From: Pseudomonas shahriarae
GTDB lineage: Bacteria > Pseudomonadota > Gammaproteobacteria > Pseudomonadales > Pseudomonadaceae
Assembly (NCBI RefSeq): GCF_014268455.2
Contig: NZ_CP077085.1
Location: 4,877,001 to 4,941,000 of the forward strand
Direction: 5' to 3'
Length of the DNA: 64,000 bases
Within the stretch, counting starts at the first letter, position 1; each line of letters starts with the position of its first letter. The notes below the pieces were generated by a model. That model did no database searches. It was not told where the DNA came from and was given only the letters and a program-made list of their open reading frames with translations. Made by a program: the position numbers and the translations under genes. Shown piece by piece: positions 1 to 7,947 of the stretch.

Positions 1-1
1 C

Positions 2-964
2 CTGGAAAACCGCCGCCTGCACCAACAGGCCGATCATCGCGCCCAGTTGGAGTCGACCCTGTTGGGGGTGTCGCGCAGCCTGCAGAACCTGCGGCGCCAG
101 GTGCTGGACTTGGCCGGTTTGCCGGTCAATGTGCTGATCCGCGGCGAGACCGGCAGCGGCAAGGAACTCGTCGCCCGTTGCCTGCATGACTTCGGGCCCC
201 GGGCAAAGAAGCCATTTGTCGCGCTCAACTGTGCGGCGATTCCCGAGCAACTGTTTGAAGCCGAACTGTTCGGCCATGAAAGCGGCGCCTTCACCGGCGC
301 CCAGGGCAAGCGCATCGGCAAGCTGGAGTACGCCAACGGCGGCACGTTGTTTCTCGACGAAATCGAAAGCATGCCCCTGGCCCAGCAGGTGAAGCTGCTG
401 CGGGTGTTGCAGGAACAGAAACTGGAGCGTCTGGGTTCCAACCAGAGCATCAAGGTCGACCTGCGCATCATTGCGGCCACCAAGCCCGACCTGTTGGACG
501 AAGCCCGCGCCGGGCGTTTTCGTGAAGACCTGGCCTACCGCCTGACGGTGGCACAACTGCGCCTGCCACCGTTACGCGAACGCCGCGAAGATATCCCACT
601 GCTGTTCGACCACTTTACCCAGATAGCCGCCGAACGCCTGGGCCGCGAGACCGTGCCCCTCAACGGGCCGCAACTGGGGCAGTTACTGAGCCATGACTGG
701 CCGGGCAACGTGCGCGAACTGGCCAACGTCGCCGAACGCCAGGTGCTGGGCCTGGGCGAGCCGGAGCCGGAGGGTATCGAGGCCGGGCAATCCCTGGCGG
801 CGCAGCAGGAGGCATTCGAGGCCCATTGCCTGAAAGCCGCGCTGACTCGGCATAAGGGCGATATCAAGGCGGTTCTGGCCGAACTGCAACTGCCACGGCG
901 GACCTTCAATGAAAAGATGCAGCGCCATGGGCTGACCCGGGAAATGTTTTTGTCGATGGATTGA
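2..964 (+). CDS. Sigma-54-dependent response regulator, MifR/DctD type (5' end missing)
   Basis: The frame is open from base 2 with no stop, so this is the C-terminal part of a gene that begins before the window. The receiver domain is not visible. What remains is an AAA+ sigma-54 activation domain (Walker A GETGSGKE, the RNA-polymerase-contacting GAFTGA loop, Walker B GGTLFLDEIE) and a C-terminal Fis-type helix-turn-helix ending in a conserved-looking MFLSMD tail. Such proteins use ATP to open RpoN promoters after phosphorylation by a partner kinase. The next gene is a 2-oxoglutarate permease with a textbook -24/-12 promoter, which fits the P. aeruginosa MifR-PcaT pair. The DctD name is possible, so I give no symbol. 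The family is certain; the orthology is inferred from context. Confidence 0.9.
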   Translation: MENRRLHQQADHRAQLESTLLGVSRSLQNLRRQVLDLAGLPVNVLIRGETGSGKELVARCLHDFGPRAKKPFVALNCAAIPEQLFEAELFGHESGAFTGAQGKRIGKLEYANGGTLFLDEIESMPLAQQVKLLRVLQEQKLERLGSNQSIKVDLRIIAATKPDLLDEARAGRFREDLAYRLTVAQLRLPPLRERREDIPLLFDHFTQIAAERLGRETVPLNGPQLGQLLSHDWPGNVRELANVAERQVLGLGEPEPEGIEAGQSLAAQQEAFEAHCLKAALTRHKGDIKAVLAELQLPRRTFNEKMQRHGLTREMFLSMD

Positions 965-979
965 GGGCCCCCTGAGGGC

Positions 980-1059
980 CTCATCGCAGGCAAGCCAGCT
1001 CCCACACTTGAATGTATTCGCAAATCAGAATGTGGGAGCTGGCTTGCCTGCGATGAGGA
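980..1059. repeat. REP element pair (inverted)
   Basis: Two inverted copies of the REP unit (GTGGGAGCTGGCTTGCCTGC and complement) flank about 30 bases of AT-rich spacer. It lies just after the regulator stop and before the UAS/promoter region of the permease. Confidence 0.85.
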
Positions 1060-1070
1060 CAGCCGCCATA

Positions 1071-1116
1071 AGCGGATTTCCGCTCATCAACAAAAAATCA
1101 TCAGCGACTTTCCGCT
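1071..1116 (+). promoter_or_regulatory. Twin palindromic upstream activator sites
   Basis: AGCGGATTTCCGCT (1071-1084) is an inverted repeat with a 2-base centre. AGCGACTTTCCGCT (1103-1116) is a near copy. Their centres are 32 bases apart, about three helical turns, and lie roughly 60-100 bases upstream of the -24/-12 promoter. This is the usual arrangement for enhancer sites of a sigma-54 activator, presumably the neighbouring regulator (inference). Confidence 0.6.
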
Positions 1117-1159
1117 CAAAAAAATCCCCCAACCCTTCTAGATCGGGCCCTCACCTGCT

Positions 1160-1175
1160 TGGCACAGCTCCTGCT
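1160..1175 (+). promoter_or_regulatory. RpoN (-24/-12) promoter of the permease gene
   Basis: TGGCACAGCTCCTGCT matches the sigma-54 consensus TGGCAC-N5-TTGCW, with the invariant GG and GC ten bases apart. The permease start codon lies 64 bases downstream. Confidence 0.85.
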
Positions 1176-1238
1176 ATAGGTCCAACCAGGCTGCGCTGAC
1201 GCGCGCTCCACAAAAACAATGACATGAAGGATCCTTCA

Positions 1239-2558
1239 ATGGATAACTCCAATACCCTGCCTCTGGGGTCGGCGGCTGCGCCGGCGCAAGCACGCACCAC
1301 CTCCAGCCGCATCAAGTCGATCTTCAGCGGATCGGTCGGCAATATGGTCGAGTGGTACGACTGGTACGTCTACGCTGCTTTCTCGCTGTACTTCGCCAAG
1401 GCCTTCTTCCCTAAAGGCGACACCACCGCCCAACTGCTCAACACCGCCGCGATCTTCGCCGTGGGCTTTTTGATGCGCCCGATTGGCGGCTGGCTGATGG
1501 GCCTCTACGCCGACCGCGCAGGCCGTAAAGCCGCATTGATGGCGTCGGTGCTGCTGATGTGCTTCGGCTCGCTGATCATCGCCCTGAGCCCCGGTTATGA
1601 AACCATCGGTGTCGGCGCGCCGATCCTGCTGGTGTTCGCCCGCTTGCTGCAAGGCCTGTCGGTCGGTGGCGAATACGGCACCTCGGCCACCTACCTGAGT
1701 GAAATGGCGACCAAGGAACGTCGCGGTTTCTTCTCCAGCTTCCAGTACGTGACCCTGATCTCCGGCCAGCTCATCGCGCTGGCGGTGCTGATCGTGCTGC
1801 AACAGATCCTCACCACCGAAGAGCTGTATTCCTGGGGCTGGCGTATCCCGTTTGCCATCGGCGCACTGTGCGCAGTCGTAGCCCTGTACCTGCGACGCGG
1901 CATGGAAGAAACCGAGTCGTTCACCAAGAAGGAAAAAGCCAAGGAAAGCGCAATGCGCACCTTGATGCGCCACCCCAAGGAACTGATGACCGTGGTCGGC
2001 CTGACCATGGGCGGCACCCTGGCCTTCTACACCTACACCACCTACATGCAGAAGTACCTGGTGAACACTGTCGGCATGAGCATTTCCGACTCCACCACCA
2101 TTTCTGCGGCCACGCTGTTCCTGTTCATGTGCCTGCAACCGATTGTCGGCGGCCTGTCGGACAAGGTCGGTCGCCGGCCGATCCTGATCGCCTTCGGCAT
2201 CCTCGGCACCCTGTTCACCGTGCCGATCCTCACCACCCTGCACACCGTCCAGACCTGGTGGGGCGCGTTCTTCCTGATCATGGCGGCGCTGATCATCGTC
2301 AGCGGCTACACCTCGATCAACGCCGTGGTGAAGGCCGAGCTGTTCCCTACCGAAATCCGTGCACTGGGTGTCGGCCTGCCTTACGCACTGACCGTGTCGA
2401 TCTTCGGCGGTACCGCTGAATACATCGCCCTGTGGTTCAAGAGCATCGGCATGGAAACCGGCTACTACTGGTACGTCACCGCGTGTATTGCCGTGTCGCT
2501 GCTGGTCTACATCACCATGAAAGACACCCGCAAGCATTCGCGGATCACCACGGACTAA
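1239..2558 (+). CDS. kgtP: MHS-family MFS 2-oxoglutarate permease (KgtP/PcaT type)
   Basis: 439-residue inner-membrane transporter of the metabolite:H+ symporter branch of the MFS. It probably imports 2-oxoglutarate or a related dicarboxylate. Visible motifs are the N-terminal NMVEWYDWYVYA signature, the loop 2-3 motif GLYADRAGRKAAL, GLSVGGEYG in the fifth helix and a second loop motif SDKVGRRP. I chose ATG 1239 over the in-frame ATG at 1224 because AAGGA sits seven bases before 1239, and MDNSN matches the expected N-terminus of the Pseudomonas orthologue. Transcription is expected to be RpoN-dependent and driven by the upstream response regulator. A strong terminator follows. Substrate is assigned by family resemblance and context. 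Confidence 0.88.
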   Translation: MDNSNTLPLGSAAAPAQARTTSSRIKSIFSGSVGNMVEWYDWYVYAAFSLYFAKAFFPKGDTTAQLLNTAAIFAVGFLMRPIGGWLMGLYADRAGRKAALMASVLLMCFGSLIIALSPGYETIGVGAPILLVFARLLQGLSVGGEYGTSATYLSEMATKERRGFFSSFQYVTLISGQLIALAVLIVLQQILTTEELYSWGWRIPFAIGALCAVVALYLRRGMEETESFTKKEKAKESAMRTLMRHPKELMTVVGLTMGGTLAFYTYTTYMQKYLVNTVGMSISDSTTISAATLFLFMCLQPIVGGLSDKVGRRPILIAFGILGTLFTVPILTTLHTVQTWWGAFFLIMAALIIVSGYTSINAVVKAELFPTEIRALGVGLPYALTVSIFGGTAEYIALWFKSIGMETGYYWYVTACIAVSLLVYITMKDTRKHSRITTD

Positions 2559-2575
2559 GCGTTCGCCAGGTGTAG

Positions 2576-2612
2576 AAAAGGGCCATGTCATCCAATGACA
2601 TGGCCCTTTTTT
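2576..2612 (+). terminator. Rho-independent terminator of kgtP
   Basis: A 12-base stem (GGGCCATGTCAT with its complement) is followed by six T, 18 bases after the kgtP stop. Confidence 0.9.
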
Positions 2613-2856
2613 CATCCCGTCAGGACAGCTCTGCCAGCGGCTGACGGCTGTCCCTGCGCTGTACCTACCAGGCACCGGCGATCATCACCAGCAACCAGAC
2701 GAGCAGGATCATCGACCGGGCGTGCAGACTGGCCGCAGGGCGGTGAAAAACAGGTGGTTGCTGGATGAAAACTCCAGGCGGCACCGCCAATCCGGTGGAA
2801 ATCCTGCCCTTGGGCCTGCACTATTGCGCTTTTCCCCGCCGCAGGAACCCCCGTCC

Positions 2857-3489
2857 ATGCCTGACGATATCCATTTCTACGAACCCGCCAACGGCCACGG
2901 CCTGCCCCATGACCCGTTCAACGCCATCGTCGGCCCACGCCCGATTGGCTGGATTTCGTCCCAGGACCGCGAAGGCCGCCTGAACCTGGCGCCCTACAGT
3001 TTTTTCAATGCCTTCAACTACATCCCGCCGATCATTGGTTTTTCCAGCGTCGGGCGTAAAGACAGCCTGAATAACATCGAACAGACCGGCGAATTTGTCT
3101 GGAACCTGGCCACGCGCCCGCTGGCCGAGCAGATGAACCAGAGCTGCGCCGCCGTGTCACCAGAGGTCAACGAGTTTGAATTGGCCGGGCTGACGCCAGT
3201 GGCCTCCAAAGTGATCGCTGTGCCGCGGGTCGGCGAAAGCCCGGTGTCGTTCGAGTGCAAGGTCACGCAGATCATTCAGCTACAGCGGGCCGACAAGGAA
3301 CTGGTGCCCAGCTGGCTGGTGCTTGGCGAAGTGGTCGCGGTGCATATCGCCAAATGGTTGCTCAAGGATGGGGTGTACGACACTGCGGCGGCCGAGCCGA
3401 TTCTGCGGGGCGGCGGCCCGGCGGATTATTTCCAGCTGGGGCCGGAAGCGCTGTTCAAGATGTACCGCCCAGGGGCTACCAAACCCTGA
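2857..3489 (+). CDS. Flavin reductase-like domain protein (FMN-binding split barrel)
   Basis: 210-residue soluble protein of the DIM6/NTAB flavin reductase-like family, which binds FMN and often supplies reduced flavin or acts as a small oxidoreductase. The FMN-binding region GPRPIGWISSQD at about residues 25-36 and the following NLAPYSFFNAFNYIPP segment are typical. The frame is open further upstream, but ATG 2857 has an AGGAA nine bases before it and gives the usual family length. It stands alone between the kgtP terminator and a REP pair, so the partner enzyme is unknown. Confidence 0.8.
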   Translation: MPDDIHFYEPANGHGLPHDPFNAIVGPRPIGWISSQDREGRLNLAPYSFFNAFNYIPPIIGFSSVGRKDSLNNIEQTGEFVWNLATRPLAEQMNQSCAAVSPEVNEFELAGLTPVASKVIAVPRVGESPVSFECKVTQIIQLQRADKELVPSWLVLGEVVAVHIAKWLLKDGVYDTAAAEPILRGGGPADYFQLGPEALFKMYRPGATKP

Positions 3490-3510
3490 TTGGATCGAAT
3501 GCAATTAAAA

Positions 3511-3616
3511 ATGTGGGAGCGGCTTGTGTGGGAGCGGGCTTGCTCGCGAAAGCGTCGTGTCAGCCAGCCAATTTGGAACTGATCCACCGCTTTCGCGAGC
3601 AAGCCCGCTCCCACAC
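3511..3616. repeat. REP element pair with duplicated head
   Basis: Inverted GTGGGAGCGGGCTTGCTCGC units lie between two convergent genes. The left unit is preceded by a truncated extra copy (GTGGGAGCGGCTTGT). Confidence 0.85.
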
Positions 3617-3651
3617 AAACCCCGCGCCCACCGTTGGGTCGGTGGTGTTCT

Positions 3652-3900
3652 TTAGTTTGTTGCGGTTGCCCAGGCCAGTTGGCCCTCTTCGTCGATATCG
3701 CTCAAGCGCTCCAGTTGCTGGGCCGCCGCATCGTCGGCGTCGTCGGCAGTCTTGAACAGTTGGCCATCGAGGATCTTGTGAAAGCGCGGTGCGCTCATGC
3801 CGTCCAGTGCCTTGACGGCAATGGCGGCGCTATAGCCACCCTGGTCTTCGCGCACTAGGGCGGAAACAGCTTCGTGGTGGGCAAATTCTTTACGTGCCAT
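3652..3900 (-). CDS. Small conserved-looking hypothetical protein (82 aa)
   Basis: I do not recognise a named family. The protein is soluble and acidic (D/E-rich C-terminal half, AATADDADDAA-like stretch near residues 52-60), with no signal peptide or membrane segment. It starts MARKEFAHHEAV. The frame extends 11 codons upstream, but ATG 3900 has an AGGA eight bases before it. The stop lies 41 bases upstream of the next gene, a monooxygenase-domain gene on the same strand, so the two may be co-transcribed with this gene second. Good codon use and a good RBS argue that it is real. Confidence 0.65.
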   Translation of the reverse strand: MARKEFAHHEAVSALVREDQGGYSAAIAVKALDGMSAPRFHKILDGQLFKTADDADDAAAQQLERLSDIDEEGQLAWATATN

Positions 3901-3941
3901 GTTGCAGGTCCTGGCCAATGGAAAGTCGGCCATTCTAAACC

Positions 3942-4283
3942 CTAACCGGCCAGTTGCAGGTACTCGCCATAAGCCTTGTCGGCGCAGGCGTCAGTGAAGG
4001 TCTGGAAGTCCATGCTGCGCACGACCCTGTCGTTCAACAACTCGGTAAACAGCACCAGCGCCGGCGAGCTGAAGTAGGCACTCATGGCCTGTTCGCTGCT
4101 CCAGAAACCTGAAACCAACCAGACATCGGGGTCAACCTGGGAATGCTGCAACGAGAATTGCAGGCAACCCTGAGCCTGACGGCCCGGTTCGATCAAACTG
4201 CTCAAGCGTGCACCCAGTTCGGTGCTGCACCCGCTGCGGGCGCGGATGAAGGCCAGATGGCTCGCGGGAATGGGGGTGGACAT
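3942..4283 (-). CDS. Antibiotic biosynthesis monooxygenase (ABM) domain protein
   Basis: 113-residue single-domain protein with the dimeric alpha/beta barrel pattern of ABM proteins. Members act on quinones or aromatic substrates without cofactors, or are of unknown function. The pattern HSQVDPDVWLVSGFWSS followed by a helix AMSAYFSSPA fits the central strand-helix unit. ATG 4283 has GGGAGA seven bases before it, so the 22 upstream codons of open frame are not used. It is divergent from an AraC regulator across 328 bases that contain a pair of inverted candidate operators, suggesting that AraC protein controls it. Substrate unknown. Confidence 0.75.
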   Translation of the reverse strand: MSTPIPASHLAFIRARSGCSTELGARLSSLIEPGRQAQGCLQFSLQHSQVDPDVWLVSGFWSSEQAMSAYFSSPALVLFTELLNDRVVRSMDFQTFTDACADKAYGEYLQLAG

Positions 4284-4611
4284 GTTCGACTCTCCCGTTG
4301 AGAAGTGATGCTCGGCAAGCACTGTGAGGGCGTGTTGCCACACAATCAAAGATACGGGCGCAGGCCCCTGCGCGGTTAGTCGATTCCTGCCGGCTTATTG
4401 CACAATCCTGCCAGAAGCGTAGACACCCGGTTCGGCCCCAGGCTTTATTGCAGGGACAAGCGCCTTGTTTCAGGCAGATGACAGGCCGGGGGGCTTGCCT
4501 GATTCCAGACGCGCCGCAGGATCAGGCAAGGATTGTGCAGAATCGACATAACACGGCTTGCAGCGCCACCGCTAAGCTGTGCCCATCAAAGAAGCATGCA
4601 GAGGACGCTCC
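4284..4611. other. Divergent intergenic region, ABM gene / AraC gene
   Basis: No coding potential stands out in these 328 bases. The notable content is a pair of inverted, nearly identical 15-16 base sites listed separately. A further partial match, ATTGCAGGGACA, lies near 4447. Confidence 0.6.
4398..4540. promoter_or_regulatory. Paired inverted candidate operators for the AraC regulator
   Basis: TTGCACAATCCTGCC (4398-4412) and, in opposite orientation, GGCAAGGATTGTGCAG (4525-4540) share the core TGCACAATCCT(T)GCC. One lies on each side of the divergent promoter region. This is the kind of layout used by AraC-family activators that also regulate themselves. Assignment to this regulator is inference. 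Confidence 0.5.
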
Positions 4612-5541
4612 ATGTCGTCGCCCGAACAGCAGTCCATTCCCCTCGATGCCGAGATGGAAAAACAGCGCGCCGAACTGGCCAGCATTGTGCACCGGCACAC
4701 CTGGGAGGACGGTTCCTACGGCACCGCGATCACTTCGCTCTACCTGAACCGCCACAATACGCCGCGCGACTTCATGCCGGTGCTGGTTGAACCTGCCCTG
4801 TGCATCCTCGCCAACGGCAGCAAGGAAGTGCGCCTGGCCGACGAAATCTTTGCCTACGACCCCCTCAACTACCTGGTGTTCTCGGTCGCGATGCCGGTGG
4901 CCGGGCGAGTCATCGACGCCACGGTCGAAGACCCCAACCTGTCGGTGCGCATCAATATCGACCCGGCGCAACTGACCGCCCTGATTGCCGAAGCCGGCCC
5001 GATGGGGGTGCCCACGCGCCCGACCGCGCGCGGTATGTATGTCGACCGGATCGACACCCAGTTGCTCGACGCCGTATTGCGCCTGGCACGCCTGCTGGAT
5101 ACGCCCAAAGATATCGCGATGTTGGCGCCGTTGATCAATCGCGAAATCCTCTACCGCTTGCTGCGTGGGCCACAGGGCTATCGCCTGTACGAAATTGCCG
5201 TGGCCAATAGCCAGAGCCATCGGGTCAGCCGCGCAATCACCTGGCTGAACGGCAACTACGAACAACCGCTACGCATTGATGACCTGGCCAAGGAAGTGAA
5301 TCTCAGCGTGTCGACCCTGCACCACCGCTTCAAGGCCATCACGGCCATGAGTCCGTTGCAGTACCAGAAGCAACTGCGCTTGCAGGAAGCGCGGCGCCTG
5401 ATGATCGCCGAAGGCCTGGAAGCCTCGGCGGCGGGGTATCGGGTGGGGTATGAGAGCCCGTCGCAGTTCAGCCGGGAATACAGCCGATTGTTTGGGGCGC
5501 CGCCGCTTAGAGATTTGGCCAGGTTGCGCCAGAGCCTCTGA
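4612..5541 (+). CDS. AraC-family transcriptional regulator with AraC_N domain
   Basis: 309-residue cytoplasmic regulator. Residues about 20-190 match the AraC_N ligand-sensing domain (YLNRHNTPRDFMPVLVEPALC followed by YDPLNYLVFSVAMPV, shown here as two separate stretches). Residues about 205-305 hold the two helix-turn-helix units (IDDLAKEVNLSVSTLHHRFK and ASAAGYRVGYESPSQFSREY). ATG 4612 has AGAGGA six bases upstream, so the earlier in-frame ATG at 4579 is not used. Proteins of this type (YqhC-like) often control an adjacent oxidoreductase. Here the divergent neighbour is an ABM protein. The inducer is unknown. Confidence 0.88.
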   Translation: MSSPEQQSIPLDAEMEKQRAELASIVHRHTWEDGSYGTAITSLYLNRHNTPRDFMPVLVEPALCILANGSKEVRLADEIFAYDPLNYLVFSVAMPVAGRVIDATVEDPNLSVRINIDPAQLTALIAEAGPMGVPTRPTARGMYVDRIDTQLLDAVLRLARLLDTPKDIAMLAPLINREILYRLLRGPQGYRLYEIAVANSQSHRVSRAITWLNGNYEQPLRIDDLAKEVNLSVSTLHHRFKAITAMSPLQYQKQLRLQEARRLMIAEGLEASAAGYRVGYESPSQFSREYSRLFGAPPLRDLARLRQSL

Positions 5542-5556
5542 CCTACTGCGGACCGC

Positions 5557-5628
5557 TGTGGGAGCTGGCTTGCCTGCGATGGCGGTGGGTCAGATGTACC
5601 GCTGTCGCAGGCAAGCCCGCCCCCACAT
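5557..5628. repeat. REP element pair
   Basis: Inverted REP units lie between the convergent AraC and gltS genes. The left arm is of the CTGGCTTGCCTGC type; the right arm ends in GCCCGCCCCCAC, so the arms differ. Confidence 0.8.
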
Positions 5629-5645
5629 AGGCTCGGCAGCGCGGC

Positions 5646-7100
5646 TTAGTCCGGGGTGCGGGGCAGTTGCAAGGTCACCCGCAGGCCACCTTCGCGCAAA
5701 TTCTGCAAACTCACTTCGCCGCCATGGCTATGGGCGATATTGCGTGCAATCCCCAGCCCCAGGCCATAGCCCTGCTGCTGCCCGGCCAGGCGAAAGTGCG
5801 GTTCGAAGACCTGCTCCAGACGCTGCTCCGGCACACCGGGCCCCTCGTCATCCACATGCAGGATGAACTGCGCACCATCGTCCTCGATACGCAGATGGGC
5901 GTTCTGCCCGTACTTCAAGGCGTTGTCGATCAGGTTGCCAATGCAGCGCTTGAGCGCCAGCGGCTTGCCCGGATAGGCCGTCAACGCCCGGCCGTGCTGG
6001 GTCACCCGGCCATTGCCGTTGGGCGCCAGATACGGCTCCACCAGGCAGTCGAGCACATGGTTGAGGTCCACTGGCTCGATGTTCTCGTGGATGTCAGTGT
6101 CCTTGACGCACTGCAACGCGCCCTTGACCAGCAGTTCCAGCTCATCCAGGTCACGGCCGAACTTGGCTTGCAGCTTTTCGTCTTCCAGCAGTTCCACCCG
6201 CAGCCGCAGGCGTGTGATTGGTGTGCGCAAGTCGTGGGAAATTGCGCTGAACAACTGGCTGCGTTCGGTCAGGTAGCGGCTGATCCGCTCGCGCATGGCA
6301 TTGAACGCGCGGCCTACCTCCACCACTTCGCTGCCGCCGCCTTCGGCCACCGGCTCCACGTCGGCGCCCAGGGACAGGTCCCGCGCCGCCCGCGCCAGGC
6401 GCTTGAGCGGCCGGCTTTGCCAGTGCACCAGCAAGCCGATAAACAGCAACAGAAAGCCGCTGGTCAGCACGATAAACCACACTTGCTGGGACGGCAGACC
6501 CTGTTCTTCGAGGCTGGTGTAGGGCTCGGGCAGCAACGAGGCGATATACAGCCATTCGCCGGCGCCCAACTCGATCTGCGTCACCAGTACCGGCGGGTTG
6601 ACCGGCTCCAGGGTCAGCGCGTAATGCGCCCAGGAACGTGGCAGCTCATCGAGTTTCAGGCCGGCATTGAAGATGCGCAGGTCTTCTGCACTGACAAACT
6701 CCACCGAAAAATGCACGTCACCGCCCAGGGTCTGGCGCAGCACTTCGTCCACCGCGCCGAGCACCGCCTGTTTGCGCGGGGTTTGCGGCAAGATCTGCAT
6801 ATCCAGCGGTTTGTCGTTGAGCGTCACCACAAAGCGCGTGCCGCCCATGCTGCGCAACTGGTCGAGCACCAGCGGGCGATAAGCCACCGGCAGGGAACGG
6901 AAATAACTGACGCTGGCGGTCATCGAATGGGCCAGGCTGCGGGCGCTGGTGACCAGGCCCTCAAGCTGGGTGGCGCGCAGCTGCGAGACCCAGATCACGC
7001 TGGATAAAGCCTGGGCAAACAGCACCGCCAACAGGGTCAGCAGCAGCATGCGCCCCAACAAGGAACGCGGGACCGGAATGCGCCGGCGCTCAGTGGGCAT
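5646..7100 (-). CDS. gltS: Sensor histidine kinase of the glucose two-component system (GltS/GtrS)
   Basis: 484-residue inner-membrane kinase. TM1 is at about 18-39, followed by a periplasmic sensor region to about 203, TM2 about 205-226, HAMP, a DHp domain with phospho-acceptor H289 in SAISHDLRTP, and a HATPase_c domain (NLIDNALKYG, DEGPGVPEQ, GLGLGIARNI). The orthologous P. aeruginosa GtrS senses 2-ketogluconate/6-phosphogluconate and controls glucose uptake through GltR. ATG 7100 lies inside the end of gltR (11-base overlap), implying translational coupling. A GTG at 7115 is an alternative start. The sugar ABC transporter usually found downstream is not here; an AraC gene converges instead. 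Confidence 0.9.
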   Translation of the reverse strand: MPTERRRIPVPRSLLGRMLLLTLLAVLFAQALSSVIWVSQLRATQLEGLVTSARSLAHSMTASVSYFRSLPVAYRPLVLDQLRSMGGTRFVVTLNDKPLDMQILPQTPRKQAVLGAVDEVLRQTLGGDVHFSVEFVSAEDLRIFNAGLKLDELPRSWAHYALTLEPVNPPVLVTQIELGAGEWLYIASLLPEPYTSLEEQGLPSQQVWFIVLTSGFLLLFIGLLVHWQSRPLKRLARAARDLSLGADVEPVAEGGGSEVVEVGRAFNAMRERISRYLTERSQLFSAISHDLRTPITRLRLRVELLEDEKLQAKFGRDLDELELLVKGALQCVKDTDIHENIEPVDLNHVLDCLVEPYLAPNGNGRVTQHGRALTAYPGKPLALKRCIGNLIDNALKYGQNAHLRIEDDGAQFILHVDDEGPGVPEQRLEQVFEPHFRLAGQQQGYGLGLGIARNIAHSHGGEVSLQNLREGGLRVTLQLPRTPD

Positions 7101-7821
7101 TGCTGGCAACCACACTGGCCGCCAGTTGGTAACCGCTGCCGCGCACGGTGCGGATCAGCCGTGGCGGCTTCTCGGTGTCGCGCAGGCGTTGTCGCAGGCG
7201 GCTGACGGCCATGTCGACAATGCGGTCCAGGGGCATCAGGTCACGGCCACGGGTGGCATTGCCAATGGTGTCGCGATCAAGGATTTGCTGCGGGTGATCG
7301 AGGAACAGTTTGAGCAGGGCAAAGTCGGCACCGGAGAGGATGACTTCCTCGCCATCAACGTGAAACAAGCGATGGCTGATCATGTCCAGCCGCCACTCAT
7401 CAAACACCAGCACATCGCCACCGCTGCGCTCCTGGCCAAACTGGCAGCGGCGCAACAGGGCCTTGATGCGTGCCTGCAGCTCACGGGGGCTGAAGGGTTT
7501 ACCGATGTAATCGTCGGCGCCCAGCTCCAGGCCGATGACCCGGTCGGCCTCGTCGGAACTGGCGGTGAGCATGATGATCGGCACCTGGGCCTGGCGCGGG
7601 TGCTGACGTACCCAGCGGCAGAGGCTGAAGCCGTCTTCGTCGGGCAGCATGACGTCGAGGATCACCAGGTCGCACGGGGCTTCGTCCATGGCTTGGCGAA
7701 ACCCTGCGCCATTGGGCACGCCCCGCACCTGGAAGCCGGCGCGACTGAGGTAGGTTTGCAGCAACTCGCGGATTTCCTCGTCGTCATCGACGAGAAGAAT
7801 GGATTTACTGATTACGCTCAC
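7090..7821 (-). CDS. gltR: OmpR-family response regulator GltR
   Basis: 243 residues: receiver domain 6-120 with phosphorylation site D56 (LVILDVMLP) and acidic pocket VDDDEE, then an OmpR/PhoB winged helix ending RTVRGSGYQLA. In Pseudomonas GltR represses glucose-uptake genes until phosphorylated by GltS/GtrS. Start is GTG 7821 with GGAGG five bases upstream. The gene overlaps gltS by 11 bases. Upstream, a REP pair lies in the 126-base gap after glk, so gltRS may be partly uncoupled from edd-glk. Confidence 0.93.
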   Translation of the reverse strand: MSVISKSILLVDDDEEIRELLQTYLSRAGFQVRGVPNGAGFRQAMDEAPCDLVILDVMLPDEDGFSLCRWVRQHPRQAQVPIIMLTASSDEADRVIGLELGADDYIGKPFSPRELQARIKALLRRCQFGQERSGGDVLVFDEWRLDMISHRLFHVDGEEVILSGADFALLKLFLDHPQQILDRDTIGNATRGRDLMPLDRIVDMAVSRLRQRLRDTEKPPRLIRTVRGSGYQLAASVVASNAH

Positions 7822-7860
7822 GGGGGCCTCCTTGTTGTTATGGGGTGCTCTCTAGGGCCT

Positions 7861-7936
7861 CTTCGCGGGCAAGCCCACTCCCACATTTTGATTTGTGAAC
7901 ACAATCAAATGTGGGAGTGGGCTTGCCCGCGATGGG
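7861..7936. repeat. REP element pair inside the glucose cluster
   Basis: Nearly perfect inverted GTGGGAGTGGGCTTGCCCGC units (stem over 25 bases) lie between glk and gltR, genes on the same strand. It may limit transcription or stabilise the edd-glk message. Confidence 0.85.
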
Positions 7937-7947
7937 GCCATCACTGC

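Noticed and set aside
1236..2675. Long minus-strand open frame opposite kgtP
   Set aside because: Low-complexity product rich in Gln, His, Gly and Asp, the typical antisense shadow of a high-GC coding strand. No RBS or recognisable domain.
2665..2811. Possible tiny minus-strand membrane peptide ending MILLVWLLVMIAGAW
   Set aside because: A hydrophobic stretch with a stop is visible, but there is no convincing RBS or start and no neighbour suggesting a role.
5667..7007. Plus-strand open frame opposite gltS
   Set aside because: His/Gln-rich shadow of the kinase gene.
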